NCBI GenBank assembly: GCA_025403435.1
Contig: CM046344.1
Coordinates: forward strand, 20,503,652 to 20,567,651
Source: Artocarpus heterophyllus
Taxonomy: Eukaryota > Streptophyta > Magnoliopsida > Rosales > Moraceae
DNA length: 64,000 bases
Reading direction: 5' to 3'
The notes under the pieces were generated by a model. It had not been told where the DNA came from. It did not search any database and worked only from the letters and a program-made list of their open reading frames with translations. Each line of letters starts with the position of its first letter. Within the stretch, counting starts at the first letter, position 1. Position numbers and translations under genes: made by a program. This document shows, one piece after another, positions 35,665 through 48,165 of the stretch.

Positions 35665-38332
35665 TTGGATTTTACTCATTGCACAGTATGTGCTTTAGCA
35701 AAACAAAAGAGATTACCCTTTCCCACTTCTGTCTCTCGTTCCAGTTGTATATTTCAGTTACTAGATATTGACATTTGGGGATCTTTCACTCGTACTTCTA
35801 TTGATCGTTACAAATATTTTCTTACCATTGTCGATGATTTTTCTCGATTCACCTGGGTTTATTTTTTAAAGGAAAAATCAGATGTTCATGTTGCATTTCC
35901 GTCTTTTTGCACCTTTGTACAAATTAGTTTGGCGTCAACATAAAGTTTGTTCGATCAGACAATGCATTTGAATTGCATTTTTTTTATTTTTTCCATGCCA
36001 AAGGCATTGTCCCTTTCCGTTCATGTGCAGAAACTCCCCAACAAAATTGTAGAACGAAAACACCAACACATTCTCAATGTTGCTCGTTCCTTATTTTTCC
36101 ATTCCAACATTCCTATAGGATATTGGCCTGATTGCATTTCAACTGCTGTTTATCTCTTAAACCGTATACCAACTCCTATTTTAGACAACAAAAGTCTGTT
36201 TCAGTCACTCATGAACAAGAAACCTTCCTACACCCATCTTCGTGTTTTTGGTTGCCTCTGTTGTGCCTCCACACTCAAAAGAAATCGCTCAAAATTCTCA
36301 CCTCGAGCAACGCCTGCTGTTTTCCTTGGTTATCCAGCTGGATATAGAGGGTACAAACTTTTAGACTTGAGTACCAATTCTGTTTACATCTCTCGTGATG
36401 TTGTTTTCCATGAAGAAATTTTCCCTTTCAAATCAGGTCATATTCCATTTTCCACTGAAGTTCTTGAGTTATTTTCTGATAGAGTTCTTCCTTCTCATCC
36501 TTCCTATGTTGATTTCACAACTCCTAGCCACATTTCTCATCCTGGATTTGTAACAACAACCACACCAAATCTCCCAACCAGTTCTCGTCCTGTTCGAATA
36601 CGACAACCGCCCTCTTATCTAAGAGATTTTCGTTGCCCCACTATCTCAACTCCTTCGTCCTCTACTGCTTACCCTTTAGCCAATGTCCTCTCTTATGATC
36701 ATTTGTCATCTTCCCACAAGCTCTTTGTCAATTCCATTTCTTCCCATGTTGAACTTGACAGCTACAAACAAGCTGCTACTATTCCTCAGTGGCGAGAAGC
36801 TATGACTGCAGAACTGCAGGCTCTTAAGCAGAATAAGACTTGGTCTATTGTCTCCCTTCCTCCTGCCAAACATCCCGTGGGTTGCAAGTGGATTTACAAA
36901 GTAAAATATCGAGCCGATGGTAGCTTGGAACGGTACAAGGCTCAACTCGTGGCAAAAGGGTACACACAACATGAGGGACTTGACTACTTAGACACATTCT
37001 CTCCAGTAGCCAAATTGGTTACTGTTAAGGCTTTATTAGCCTTGGCTGCCATTTATGGCTGGAGTCTTACTCAACTTGACGTAAATAATGCCTTTCTTCA
37101 TGGGGATCTCAATGAGGAGGTCTACATGTCTTTGCCTCCTAGCTACTGTCGAAAGGGGAAGCCTCTTCCACAAAATGCAGTGTGTCGCATACATAAATCC
37201 ATTTATGGCTTGAAACAAGCCTCTCGACAATGGTTTTCCAAGTTTTCCACAGCCTTGTTGAACAATGGCTTCAAATAATCGATACTCGATAGTTCTCTTT
37301 TCCTCAAAATTGGTAATGATTGTTTTATAGCACTCCTTGTATATGTGGATGACATAGTTATAGCTAGCAATAATTCTCACTAGGTGGAACAACTCAAATG
37401 TTTTTTGAATGATCATTTCAAGCACAAGGACCTTGGAAAATTGAAGTATTTTTGGGGATAGAGGTGGCACAGTCAAGCAAAGGCATTGTGGTGTCGCAAA
37501 GACAGTATGCTCTGCAATTGCTTTCAAGTGTCGGATATCTAGGATGTAAGCCTTCAAAAACACCAATGGAGCCCAACTTGAAATTATCCAAAGATGATGG
37601 GGAACCCCTTGAAGATCCTATTGTCTATAGAAGATTGATTAGTAAGCTTATATACTTGACCATTACTAGACCTGACTTGTCTTACTCGGTGCATTATGTC
37701 AGTCAATTTCTTGCAAATCCGAGAACTCTTCATCTTAAAGCCGCCTATCAGGTTCTACAATATGTCAAAGGAACAGTCGGTCAATGTTTGTTTTATAGCT
37801 CTAAGTCAGAGGCTTGCTTGAAAGCCTTTGCTGATTTCGATTGGGCCGCTATGTCAAAGGAACAGTCGGTCAAGGTTTGTTTTATAGCTCTAAGTTAGAG
37901 GCTTGCTTGAAAGCCTTTGCTGATTTCGATTGGGCCGCTTGTCCAGAATCTAGGCGATCCATCTCTGGCTTTTGTGTATTCATTAGGGACTCCTTGGTTT
38001 CGTGGAAGTTTAAGAAGCAGCAGACAGTCTCAACATCTTTTGCTAAAGCTGAGTACAGGTCCATGGCTAATACCACCAGTGAGCTAGTTTGGTTTCTTGC
38101 CCTATTCAAGGAGCTCAATATTCCTCACCCCAAACCAACTGTTCTGTTTTGTGATAATCAAGCTGATCTTCACATTGCAGCTAATCCGATTTTTCATGAA
38201 AGGACCAAACACATTGAGATAGATTGCCATTTGGTGAGGGAGAAATTTCAACAAAAAATTTTGAAGACTCTGCATATTAGTTCACAGCATCAAGTTGCTG
38301 ATCTTTTAACCAAGTCATTATTTCCAACTTAG
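35665..38332 (+). pseudogene. pol: Copia pol remnant with frameshifts
   Basis: Read in pieces: 35665-35943 (end of GAG-pre-integrase, CALAKQKRLPF, and integrase start DIDIWGSF), 35947-37278 (rest of integrase with IVERKHQHI, then reverse-transcriptase start WREAMTAELQ, KARLVAKG-like text and LTQLDVNNAFLHGDL), about 37279-37450 (LLVYVDDIVIA, with stops), 37452-37898 and 37841-38332 (RNase H through [13 protein letters not shown] and [11 protein letters not shown]). Breaks occur near 35940, 37278, 37380-37460 and 37850. The catalytic YVDD is still recognisable, but no intact enzyme can be made. Confidence 0.92.
37762..37939 (+). repeat. 89-bp tandem duplication inside the Copia RNase H region
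   Basis: 37762-37850 and 37851-37939 are near-identical (atgtcaaaggaacagtcggt ... gattgggccgct), with only two or three differences. Because 89 is not a multiple of three the duplication shifts the frame. Confidence 0.95.
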
Positions 38333-38393
38333 TTTTCATTCCTTCTTTCCGAGATGGGAGTGATTAACATTCACTCTCCATCTTGAGGGGGAG

Positions 38394-38605
38394 TATTAGA
38401 AAATTCAAGGTTATTATAGTCTTTTGAAGAGAGTTTGTTTTTCTTTTTCTTTTTTTGCCTTTTGAGTGACTGAGCTGAGGAGTCACCTTTTTGGTACTCA
38501 ACCCTCCATATATCTTTATTTTACTTCGTCTGAGTAATTGTAATACACAGGAAGAAGAGCAATGGCTTCTGATTTATCCTGCAATTCCAAAATATTCTTC
38601 TAATA
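38394..38605 (+). repeat. 3' LTR of the Ale-type remnant
   Basis: Follows the purine tract ttgagggggag (38383-38393). It starts TATTAGAAAATTC and ends TTCTTCTAATA, so the ends are inverted repeats (TATTAGAA / TTCTAATA). The usual TG..CA ends appear mutated to TA..TA. About 212 bp. Confidence 0.8.
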
Positions 38606-38633
38606 ACATGAACTAATTCTAAAGTGTGAAAGG

Positions 38634-38665
<32 letters not shown>

Positions 38666-39008
38666 TAAAGATTGTCGTTGAGAAATTGAGGGTATGTTTG
38701 TTTCGTGGTTCGAATCACGGTTCGAATCATTTTGCTACAGTATTTTCTCTCATAAAAATTTAAATATTCATTCAAATACTCTATTTAAATACTCAAACCA
38801 AACGGGGCCTGAAAGATAGTAAGCAGAAACGACACCTATTTCTCTGCCTTAGGTCAAATCATACGACGTGGGCCCTACGATTTCAAAATCTCTAATTCAC
38901 GCGCACTTTTTTCCTCTTCAGAAAGCCAGCGATAGCGATTCTTGTTTCTTCTTCTTCTTCTGTAAATCTCTGGTTATGTACACTTCAGAACCCTAATTTT
39001 GAGAAATC
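38606..39008 (+). promoter_or_regulatory. Upstream region of the 39009 gene
   Basis: Contains an A run and AT repeat (38633-38666), then a MITE-like block (about 38690-38812) whose ends read ggtatgtttgtttcg and aaaccaaacggggcc. A CT-rich leader (ttgtttcttcttcttcttctg, 38941-38961) lies just before the start codon and is a common plant 5' UTR feature. No clear TATA box. Confidence 0.4.
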
Positions 39009-42000
39009 ATGGCTTCCCCAATGCCATACTCCGTCGTCGACGACAACGACCTCGACGACGCCGGTTTATGGGCCGTAATCGACGCCGCCACCGCCGCCGC
39101 CTCAGTCAACTCCCGCAACAACTCCCTCGCCATCAGAAACCACCCTAACAACTTCCATCTTCCGTCTCCGCCGTTAAAGCTCCAACAAAAGTCCTCTACA
39201 AACCCCCCTCGCGCCTCCTTCGATTCTTCGGTCTCTGCTGAAGGCGAGGTCGTGCAGGAGCCCTGGGTTTTCCGGCCACCGCGGAAGATCCCAAGGAAGA
39301 CCTGCTCTTCTTCTGAATTCGGCCAAGTCAGTCCCATGGCTGTCGCCAGGACGAATGTACAGCAGCAGCAGCAGCGGACGCCTTCCGTAGCGGTCTATTC
39401 TTCGCCTGAAAAGTACTTGTCGCCGGAGATCGGGAGGTTTTCCGGATCGGAATGCTCGCCGGTGACCTACGGGAGGATTCATGAGAAGGAGAGCTCGGTG
39501 CACAGCTTGTCCGGGAATTTTCCTTCAGTGTCGCTGTTCAAGGAGTACCAGAACGCGGCTATGGCGGTAATTTTACTAATTTCTTTCAAATTTTTATTTC
39601 GCGCTTCTGTAATTTCAATTTTCAGCTACAAATTGTTTATGTTGTTACTGATTTCTTTAAATTGTAGTCCAAATAGTTTATAGTTTTGCTGATTTCTTTC
39701 AATCATGGTACAAAGTACAAATTGTTTCTAGTACTACTGATTTCTTTCAATTTTGTGCTTCTATAATCTTCGCTGAAAACTTTTTATAAGTTAGGACGTC
39801 TTTGTTCCTTAGAAGTGATTTAATTGTGAATTAAAGACGAGGCTTGGTGCGAACACAATACTAGTTCTTTCTCTTTCATGGGTTCTTGTTTCATTTATAA
39901 CCAAGGTTACATTTTCATTGGTATAGTTTTAATTCACCCTCGTCTCAACTCACTAATTTGAGGTTGATGTATGTTGTTCCGTGTTTGGATGTCTTCCAGG
40001 TGGTGAAACTTTGTTGGGTTATGAACTTTCATGTTGGATCCTCTTCCTCATAGAAGTGATATGTGTTAATTAAGGAAGAGTGAATTGTTTGTGATGATAG
40101 TACCCTCAAATCTTTAAACTCCATGATGCTTGTTTTAGTTATATAAAGTTGCATTTTCATGATATACTGTTTTCTGTTAGAACCTTTCACCTCTGGTAGA
40201 AAGGGGGGTTTCTACGTGAACAGTTAGTAGGTGGAGAAGTTTGATGAATGATCAACTTTCAAGGTTGATCCTTTTGTCCTTGAACATGCTATATCAATAT
40301 TGCTTTGGAAACATTGATGGGATGGGATTTGAAGATTGCTTTCATCTCTAAGTATCCATTTGAAAGGTAGGAGTGATCAAATATGTCTATTTTGTGCTTG
40401 ACTGGAACTGTGTTGGTTTTCATAGCCTTTACAGATATCAGTGTCTTTTAGTTAATCATAAGTTGGAACTTAGGTTAAATAGAAAGTTGATGTCTTTGCT
40501 GTGCTGTGATAGATCAGTTAATATATATCTAACAAAGAAGGTATTTCGGACAGACAAGCCATCTATTTTGTAGGTTAGTAACTCATCACCAATCACCATG
40601 AGCCCAGGAGTAACAGAACACAACTATGGTGGCGCTTTACTCATTTCTTTCAATGTTTGCTCTTTTATTGTTTTATCTGCAAATTATTTGTAGTTTTGGA
40701 CATTTTTGTCACTTTGATGTGAGTTGATTTTCAATTAAAGATGGGCTTGATGTGATTTGTTTGAGGTGCATGTATTGCTCAACTTTCTGATTAGAGCCTT
40801 TTAGGTTGTGGAGTTTGGGGGGTTACAAACTTCTGACTTTAAGCTTTCACCTCCCAAACTTGCTATGTTAACAGTACTTGGAGACAACTCTAGATTTGTA
40901 ATTTGGATTGAAATGAATGAAAAACAATGTAGATGTATTTTGCTCCTTGTTGGCAACTGCGGAGCTGCCAACACACATTGTTAAATTGTTGGTTTGTAGT
41001 CTTTTTCGGGAACTTGTGTCTTATTTGTTTCAATTGAAGTTGGACTCTTTTTGTAGCATTGTCATGTCATTCAATGGTTAAGACCTATAAAATCATGATA
41101 AGGAAGCAGTTAGGGGGCAGAAAAAGCCCGTTGCAGTTAGGGGGCAGGCTGCAGTTAGGGGGCAGACAAAGCCCGCTATTATCGTTCAGGGTGACTAATA
41201 AGGCTGAAGGCAATGTAAATGAAGGTATTTCAAGGCCATCCTGGAGTTTGTATGTAGGTTTGTTATGCAGAGAGCTATCCTCCATAAAACAAAAGTCTAG
41301 GAAATATCTCTTTCCATTACCTTTGTAGTTACGGCTGCTTTATCATTAGGATAATTGTTTTTTTATATCAGAAAGGCAATCTAATTGATCAGATGGTATA
41401 AAAGATAAAGCAAATTGTTTGATTGTACATTGTCTTTCTACTTTCTTTCACAAGTGATCTAGCATCTCTTTAAATTAAATATTCTTCTCCTCTCTTTTTT
41501 TTAGTTTTATTTTGTCATCTCTATTTCTTTTAAGGAGTGCATTGGAAAGCAAATGGGCCTATTTACTTTGCCATGCAGACTGTTCCTGTTTGTCTATCTT
41601 GAAGTTCCAAATGCCAAGATCAATTGCTAAACAGTCCTTTGTCCAACATTGCATTCAGTACGTGTGCAGAGATGCAATGAATAAATCATTAAAATGCATA
41701 TAAAGCTAAAAGGCATATTTTGTTTTCATGCATCTGCTCATGGAGCTTGACAATTAACTGTGTTTCGGTTTTCTGCAATATTAAGAATTTTTGTCTAAAT
41801 TAGTCTAAATCTAATCATCTTTTTTATTTTCTAATTGATAGATTCTGGAGAAAACAGATTATACTATGATATCTGGGCACCCTTTCATAAAAAAGACAGG
41901 TAAAGAGTGGTGACTGTCTCTTGAATTGTTTCAAGATGAAACAATAACTTGAGGTCCTTTTGTTTTACAGGTTGGAGGAAGATATCATTTTACTTTAATC

Positions 42001-43255
42001 TCTCTTATGAAATCAAAGACAAGACAATTGAGTTTGATGAGAATCGTAATGTTCTGCGTGCTGAATTTGTGGTTCGAGCCTACATGCAGTATGGTTTTTG
42101 GCTTTTGGGAATAACTTATGGTCTACTATAATTCCACTTAAGATTTGATACACCTCTAAAATGATCATTTCTTCACTTTGCACCTTGGTTTCTAGGGGTG
42201 GTAGGTTCTCAGATGGATGGGGTTCGTGTGAGCGACGCGAGAAGAAATTTTCAAAACCAAATCATGATATTCCCAGTACTGCAGAAACCAGAGCCAAAAA
42301 TAAGGCATGCCAGGTAAATCTTCCTTCTTTCCCCTCACTTGTTGCAACTTGAAAAAATGTGTTGTTTTGCTCCTCATTGGTGTCCATAGCTCTCTTTCTA
42401 GTTTTATCCAGACAAAATTTGTTTGGCTGATTCATCACCTATTTTGTTCTCATGTATTTTGCACATTAGGAGCCAAGTATATATTTGTTGTTACCTTTTC
42501 CTTTTTGCTTGAAAATTAGGGCCGTTACATGTTCTTATGATGTCAGACTTGAGATGAAATGGAGTTGAGGAGCAGGGTGACTTGCAGTCCATAATTGATT
42601 GCTGTTAAATACCAGGAACTCAAACCTTTTTTTTGCATTTAAAGTTTGCATAATCCTCTCTTGTCTTGTCTCCTTTGAAGCACACATGTTATAAGCGTTT
42701 ATGACCATCCACATATCCGCTTAAGCTCCTAAATAGAAAAAAATTAACAAAGATAGATCTTCTGTTGAGATTGGGGCAGATCTGAAGACAAAAATAGTAG
42801 AATAAGATACTAAAGTATCGTATGCTACTAAAAATAGTAGAATAACATATTCTACTTATCCGTCTCCAGAATTTATTACCAGAAAAATATATGTATCTAT
42901 ATTTACTTTTTTTTTTTTTTTTGCTTCTGGAACTCGCATTATTTGGGTCCATTGATACACGACACTGTATTCCTGCCTCGTCAAATTTCTCTAGTTTTTG
43001 TCACTTGCCAATGCTCAGATACATGGCCCTCATCCACCATCCATTTATTTCATTCTTGAATCTTGTTCTTGATCTGATCGCATCCTCTTTTCCAGTTGTT
43101 GGTGGAGTTTTGTTTCGGCAATACTTATTTGCATGCAAAATAATTTATTAGCTTATAGTCCAATGCTGCTCAATAAAAATGTGTCTTTCCTTCATTTGCA
43201 GGACTTGCTAGGAATTGGAGAGTATAGACCGGGTGCAGGACATGACAACAAATAG
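39009..43255 (+). CDS. Conserved 301-aa plant protein with C-terminal GWRKIS...AETRAKNKA domain
   Basis: Five exons: 39009-39566, 41842-41899, 41971-42088, 42196-42313 and 43202-43255. All introns are GT..AG and the phases (0, 1, 2, 0) are consistent, giving 301 aa to TAG. Residues 1-186 are low in order: acidic start (DDNDLDDAGLW), Ala-, Ser- and Pro-rich, basic RPPRKIPRK, a Gln run, then FKEYQNAAMA. Residues 187-301 form a compact conserved-looking domain (HPFIKKTGWRKISFYFNL, RFSDGWGSCERREKKF, HDIPSTAETRAKNKACQDLLG). The last part resembles phage and archaeal proteins with GWRKLA ... AETRAKNRA phrases, some thought related to Rad52/ERF-type single-strand annealing proteins; that link is only my inference. 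No signal peptide or membrane segment. I do not know an established name. Confidence 0.85.
41106..41170 (+). repeat. G-rich triplicated motif in intron 1
   Basis: GCAGTTAGGGGGCAG occurs three times (starting 41106, 41133 and 41151) in the 2.3-kb first intron of the 39009 gene, each with a run of five Gs. Confidence 0.8.
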
Positions 43256-44115
43256 ATGATCACACTTGCACAGTTGCCCTAAAACTACGGGGACTACATA
43301 TTAACAGAAGATTCCATTTCCCCTGGAATTAGCAGATAGATCATGTTAGTCCAATCCAAAGATTTTTGTATAAATAAAACTTCATCAAAATGCAGCCAAT
43401 GGTCGAAAAAAGAAAAATAATAGAAGTTATGTCGCCTTGCCAACAGCATTTAAACGAGTGTCGCTTATAGGCATTGTTGTATGAGCGCTATTACTAATCA
43501 CCACTAGTGTGTCACTAAAAAAGAGAATTGGTTGTCGAGGTGACAGTTTTCAACATATTCATAGACATGTGGTGATATAAATAGCATTTCTTGCGTATAT
43601 TATTGTGGGGTTTTTAACATTGTTTTAACCCATTTTGGAAGAAATCCAGAGTTCAGGTCCTAACACCTCTGTCATAGTGTAGGTAGATGTTGGCACTGCC
43701 TCTGCCAAATGAGACCGAATGGGCAGTCAGCTACTACTGTTGCTTTTTGTAAAGAATCAATGTTTAAGTTTTACTTGCTAGATAGATTTTAGTGGAGGGT
43801 TGAAGTGAACTGAATATGGGCAGTGGAATAACAGGACTTTTAGTGAACCAGGAAAGAAAAAAGCTTCTCCGATTGACAGTAGTGAAACAGTTATGCACCA
43901 CCAAAGATAAAATGTGTACATCTAACAGATAACTCGAATTTCTAGTATTCTTTTGGCATGTAAATATTTGATTTTCTTGTGTGGTGGTCTTTCATTTCAA
44001 AATGTGTTTATTTACTTGGGGACTTTTTGTTCTTATAGACTGACTTGTGTTGATGAGTGAATTTGAATTTCTTCAAATCGCCTTTCTAATGTTGTATTTG
44101 TTTCTTTAATTCCAG
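43256..44115. other. Downstream flank of the 39009 gene
   Basis: Likely 3' UTR, then unremarkable sequence. An AATAAA-like site (ataaataaaa) occurs near 43370. No ORF of interest. Confidence 0.5.
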
Positions 44116-44181
44116 CCCTCTGTTCAGATACGCCAGAAGAATGAGCCTGAGGAAGGTTATGCTTCCCCAATTCACCAAAGG
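44116..44181 (+). other. Orphan exon candidate downstream of the 39009 gene
   Basis: tttctttaattccag precedes an open stretch coding PSVQIRQKNEPEEGYASPIHQR, followed by GTATGC. The acceptor-exon-donor pattern and a phase-0 fit to exon 4 suggest an alternative last exon or 3' UTR exon of the upstream gene, but no further exon was found. Confidence 0.35.
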
Positions 44182-44364
44182 GTATGCTCTTTCCGGGCTT
44201 AAGTTCAGTTCTAGCATTTTTTCAGTTTGAAGGTTTTCCTTGTATTGGGATGTCATGCCCAAACCTTTCATATAATAAGTTGTGAATTGGACTCTATTTT
44301 GGTCATGTGTTTCTGAAAAATTCAAATTGTTGGCGTTCATCACTCTGCACTTTCATTTTAGAGC

Positions 44365-45172
44365 TTAAGGTTGTGTTTGGTTAAAGTGATGGAATGGTAA
44401 TGATAATGAGAATGAGAATAGAATAGGATTAGAATGCAAAAATAACATACTGTCTTTTTTTGGTTGTTATTTTGTTTAACCATTATATTTGGATAGAATT
44501 AACTCCATTTTGACAAAAATATCCCTTACCAAGGGTCTTAGGGAAAAAAAAAAAAAAAAAAAAAAACTCCGGTTCATCATACAAGATGACCCCAGCCAGT
44601 CTGTGGTCGGGGCCTCAGGGGGGTATTTCATCTGCCCTCTTTTCTCGTCTTCCTGTTCCTTTATGTCCGTTTCTTGCCATATTTCCATGTTGTATGTTAA
44701 AATAGTTGCGGGCAAGATTGAACTATGCACAAATCTACAAAAAGTTGCCCATGATATCGAGTTTAAATTTGTTATCTCTATTTTCCTGTCTCATTGACTG
44801 TTCTCGTACTTTTTATTCAACACTTCATTCAAGCTTAACAACGTAAACACATAAATAAAACATAAACATTAAAAGAATTATGCAATTTAATTAAATACTA
44901 AAATTTAATTAGGGGACATTCAAGAGATAGGAATATGACACAACAGATGATGATTGAAGGAAGGTGGGATTTGGAGCCGTGTCTGCTGCGTTGAAATCAA
45001 GGAAATCAGTGAAAAAAAAAGTTTTTTGATTATGGCATGGAGCGCGTAATATATCAACTCACTTGGGAATGATATTCGATTATACTGATTTCCAAGTTAT
45101 TATGTTGGAACAAATTGTAATCAATTTTTTTCTTTTATTCCATTCAATTTCCCGCAACTAAACGAACAGATT
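44365..45172. mobile_element. Possible non-autonomous DNA transposon
   Basis: The left end reads gttgtgtttggttaaagtgatggaatgg and the right end, reversed, reads ctgttcgtttagttgcgggaaattgaatgg. These are imperfect inverted ends of a kind common in plant MITE-like elements. No clean target duplication; a long A run lies inside at 44548. Confidence 0.3.
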
Positions 45173-48165
45173 TGTTTTTGTTAGCATGTTGATTTCAATG
45201 TCAAAGGTGGTGGGTTTTTTTTTTTTTCTTTGTATGTTTGTGCAAGTAAGAATTATATAGACTGTACTGAGCCAAAAAAAAAAAAAAAAGAATTACATAG
45301 ACTGTAAGCAAGGGTGAATAAATTATTTATAGTTAAATCTATTTACTGTATAAACAAGAGTTATTTACATTGTAAATAAGAAAAAAAATAAATTATTTAC
45401 ATCATAAATTTAATATTTACTATAAATATTTTCATAACCTATTATTTACTTCAATTAATTTTAAAAAATTGATATTTACTACAATTTTTGTGATGAAAAT
45501 ACTAAATGAAATTAAAGAATTTTCATAATTTAAGAACATTATTGGTATCCAAATAATAACAATAAATTCAATAAAAAGTATCATTCTGCCCACATTGAAT
45601 AATTTTTTATTTACAAAACCACCTAGGTCTGATCATTGATATGAATTTTCATAAACGCATATACATGTTATTGTTGTCAAGTAATATTCTTAAGAACAAG
45701 TATCGTTCGGCAAGAACTGACTAATACTAAGTTCTGAAATTATAAAAATTTCAACTTTATTTGAACAAATTTAAAAGATGAGAATTTTAGTGAAAATGAA
45801 ATTAAGATACGAAAATAAAAGTAGAAACAACTATTAAAATTATAAAAATTCAATATGAACGAGCTTTAGGGTTTCTGATTTCACCAAACTAATCCGCCTT
45901 AAGTTATTTATCTAACCAATCTAAAATTATTCTCCTAGTTGACAGTCAAAAATCCCTAATTTATTTAGTATTCTCTTCCGAATTACACTAAAATCTCTTT
46001 AATTGGTAATCCACTATATTCTTATGTGAATTATAACAATTAAAAAGTCATTAAGTTCTATGGATATTCATAAAATGACCACATAAACTCTGCAAGTATA
46101 TTCCAGTTTCATTATGAATTAACAAATCATCTAATTATTGGTCAGTTAAGTAAAAACATTAAGAATAGTGATGGATACTCAACTAGGAAAAATAATTCTT
46201 CGATGATAATTGATAAAATAATTCAAAACATCATGGTCTGGCTATGTCATAGCTCTAGAAAAGAAATTTAGAACATAATAGAAATAGAAAACATCATGAA
46301 CAAATCTTTAAATATGGGAAAGGAAAGAGGAGATAACTAGTTAATGAAATTGAAGCCAAATTCGACTCCGGTAGAACTGTTTCTTCTCCTTCATAGTAGC
46401 AACCTCTTTCTCTCTATTTCTGAGTCTATGAATCGCCTCAAAAATAACCTAATGTATCCTATTTATAGTCTTGGGATAGAATTAGGTTAAAAGGGCTCAA
46501 AATAATAACTTCCATGAAAATTTTCCCAACGGCTGCTACGGCTTCATCATCCACGGCCACGACGCTAATCACTAGAACATGGGGGATTTTGACAAAGGGC
46601 TTTAAGAAAAAGCCTTTTTGAACAAATGACCTCTTTTTTTTGTGTTTTTGGTTTTGCATCAAAATACAAGCTTTTTGGGTAGGAAAACTGCTCTAAGTTT
46701 TTTTTTTTTTTTTTTGAGGTTTCTTTCTTCACTACAATTCTTTTCCTCTTTTTTTTTTGAAAAAAACTGAAACAGTTTTCTTATCCAGAAAAGCCTGTTT
46801 TTTAGTGCAAAAAAAAAAAAAAGGCCATTTGTCCAAATGAAATTTTTTTGGGCCCTTTTTTCAAATTTCCGCCTAGAACAGCCTCCCTAACCTCTACGCT
46901 TGCCATGGCTTGACTTCATGGGACCGTGGCGTCTCCTCCTCTGGATTTTATATGGAACATGGCATTTAGTGGCGCCGCGGATTCAATCTCCATGGCCGTG
47001 GCTTCCATAACCCTTCTTTGCTTAAAATTTCCTTTTTGTGCCCTGATTCCTTAGAACCTATAAAATCAAATCAGAACACCTAAAAAGGAAGAATAAAACT
47101 TTAAAAACTAACAAAAGATTAAGTAAAAGAATACGTAAAGTTATTGGTAAAAACAAACTCATCAAATACACCTAAACTTAAAATTTTGCTAGTTCTCAAG
47201 CAAAACAAAGAAAAAAAGGGAAAAACTAAAACAAAACACAAAAAAGTATTGATTCCTGGTGAATTACAACAGGCCTCAAAGATTGTAATTAAATCATAGC
47301 TAAAAAAAGATTCTATTGTAATTGTGTAATATTTCACTTCAAAAGTTCATCTTATCATACAATAAATTCTTTATGGTAATAGTAACATATAAACAAATAC
47401 ATAAACAATAATCAATTATAAAATTTAAGATAAACATCAAAGAGTCAAGAAATATATACATATATATATGTGAGAATAATAATATAAAAACACCAACCTA
47501 TTAGGTAAACCTTTCGAATGGTATATATGCAGAAGATGTATAATGGACGCGTTAATTTACTAGGTAAACCTTTCGAAGGGTCTATATGCAAAATATGCTT
47601 GACAAATGACAATAATAATTTTTGTAACCACACCACACTTACAATTAGGCAGTAGAGCCTCCACTTTTTAGAGATGGTATTATATAAATATAGAAAAAAG
47701 TGAAAAATGATATACCTTTGTCTTGGCTTACTAAGAGTAAAGACTTGAGTTAGAATTAGGACGTCTGTGCTAATAATGTATTATAAAAACTAAGAAAATA
47801 TAATAGCAAAGTAATAAAACTGAAAGAGAAATTTTAGAAAAAGAAACTAGAGAGATAAAATCTTATTAATTTCTTAACTCAAGTGTAATGAAATGAATTA
47901 TAGAATGGCTATTTATAGAAAAAATTTGGCCACTATTTCTATAGTATAGCCGCCATTGCTACAGTAAATTGGACTAATTTAATGATTGTGTTTATAATGT
48001 ATTTTAACTGTTGGTGGACAGAAATAATTGACATTTTTACAACAGTTATTATTATTTGTTTATACTAAATCCTTTCATTTGTGATAACTTGGTTTTCAAT
48101 CCACTGGGTCTTTCTTCCAAGATAGGAGCAAATCACTAGGCAGCCTCATTGGTGTTTCAAGCACT
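45173..48165. other. AT-rich intergenic DNA
   Basis: No gene seen. Contains a poly-A piece flanked by near-identical 18-mers (45248-45306), long T runs (46700-46730) and a 59-bp spaced direct repeat at 47502 and 47561. Some text (for example the region 45850-46020 and 47100-47250) has the feel of old retrotransposon leader or LTR sequence, but I found no edges. Confidence 0.5.
47502..47593. repeat. Spaced direct repeat, 59-bp period
   Basis: TAGGTAAACCTTTCGAA followed by GGTmTATATGCA occurs at 47502 and 47561. No coding content. Confidence 0.8.

Larger units (their letters stand above)
35640..38605 (+). mobile_element. 5'-truncated Copia remnant, Ale/Retrofit-like
   Basis: Begins inside the GAG-pre-integrase region and runs through integrase, reverse transcriptase and RNase H to a short 3' LTR. 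The left LTR, primer site and gag are missing. Protein phrases such as CKPSKTPMEPN and a 212-bp LTR fit the Ale (Retrofit) lineage. Frameshifts, stops and an internal 89-bp tandem duplication mark it as old. Confidence 0.9.

Noticed and set aside
45650..47640. A further retrotransposon in the 45-48 kb gap
   Set aside because: Some phrases felt like old retroelement text, but I found no paired ends, target duplication or protein motif to support it.
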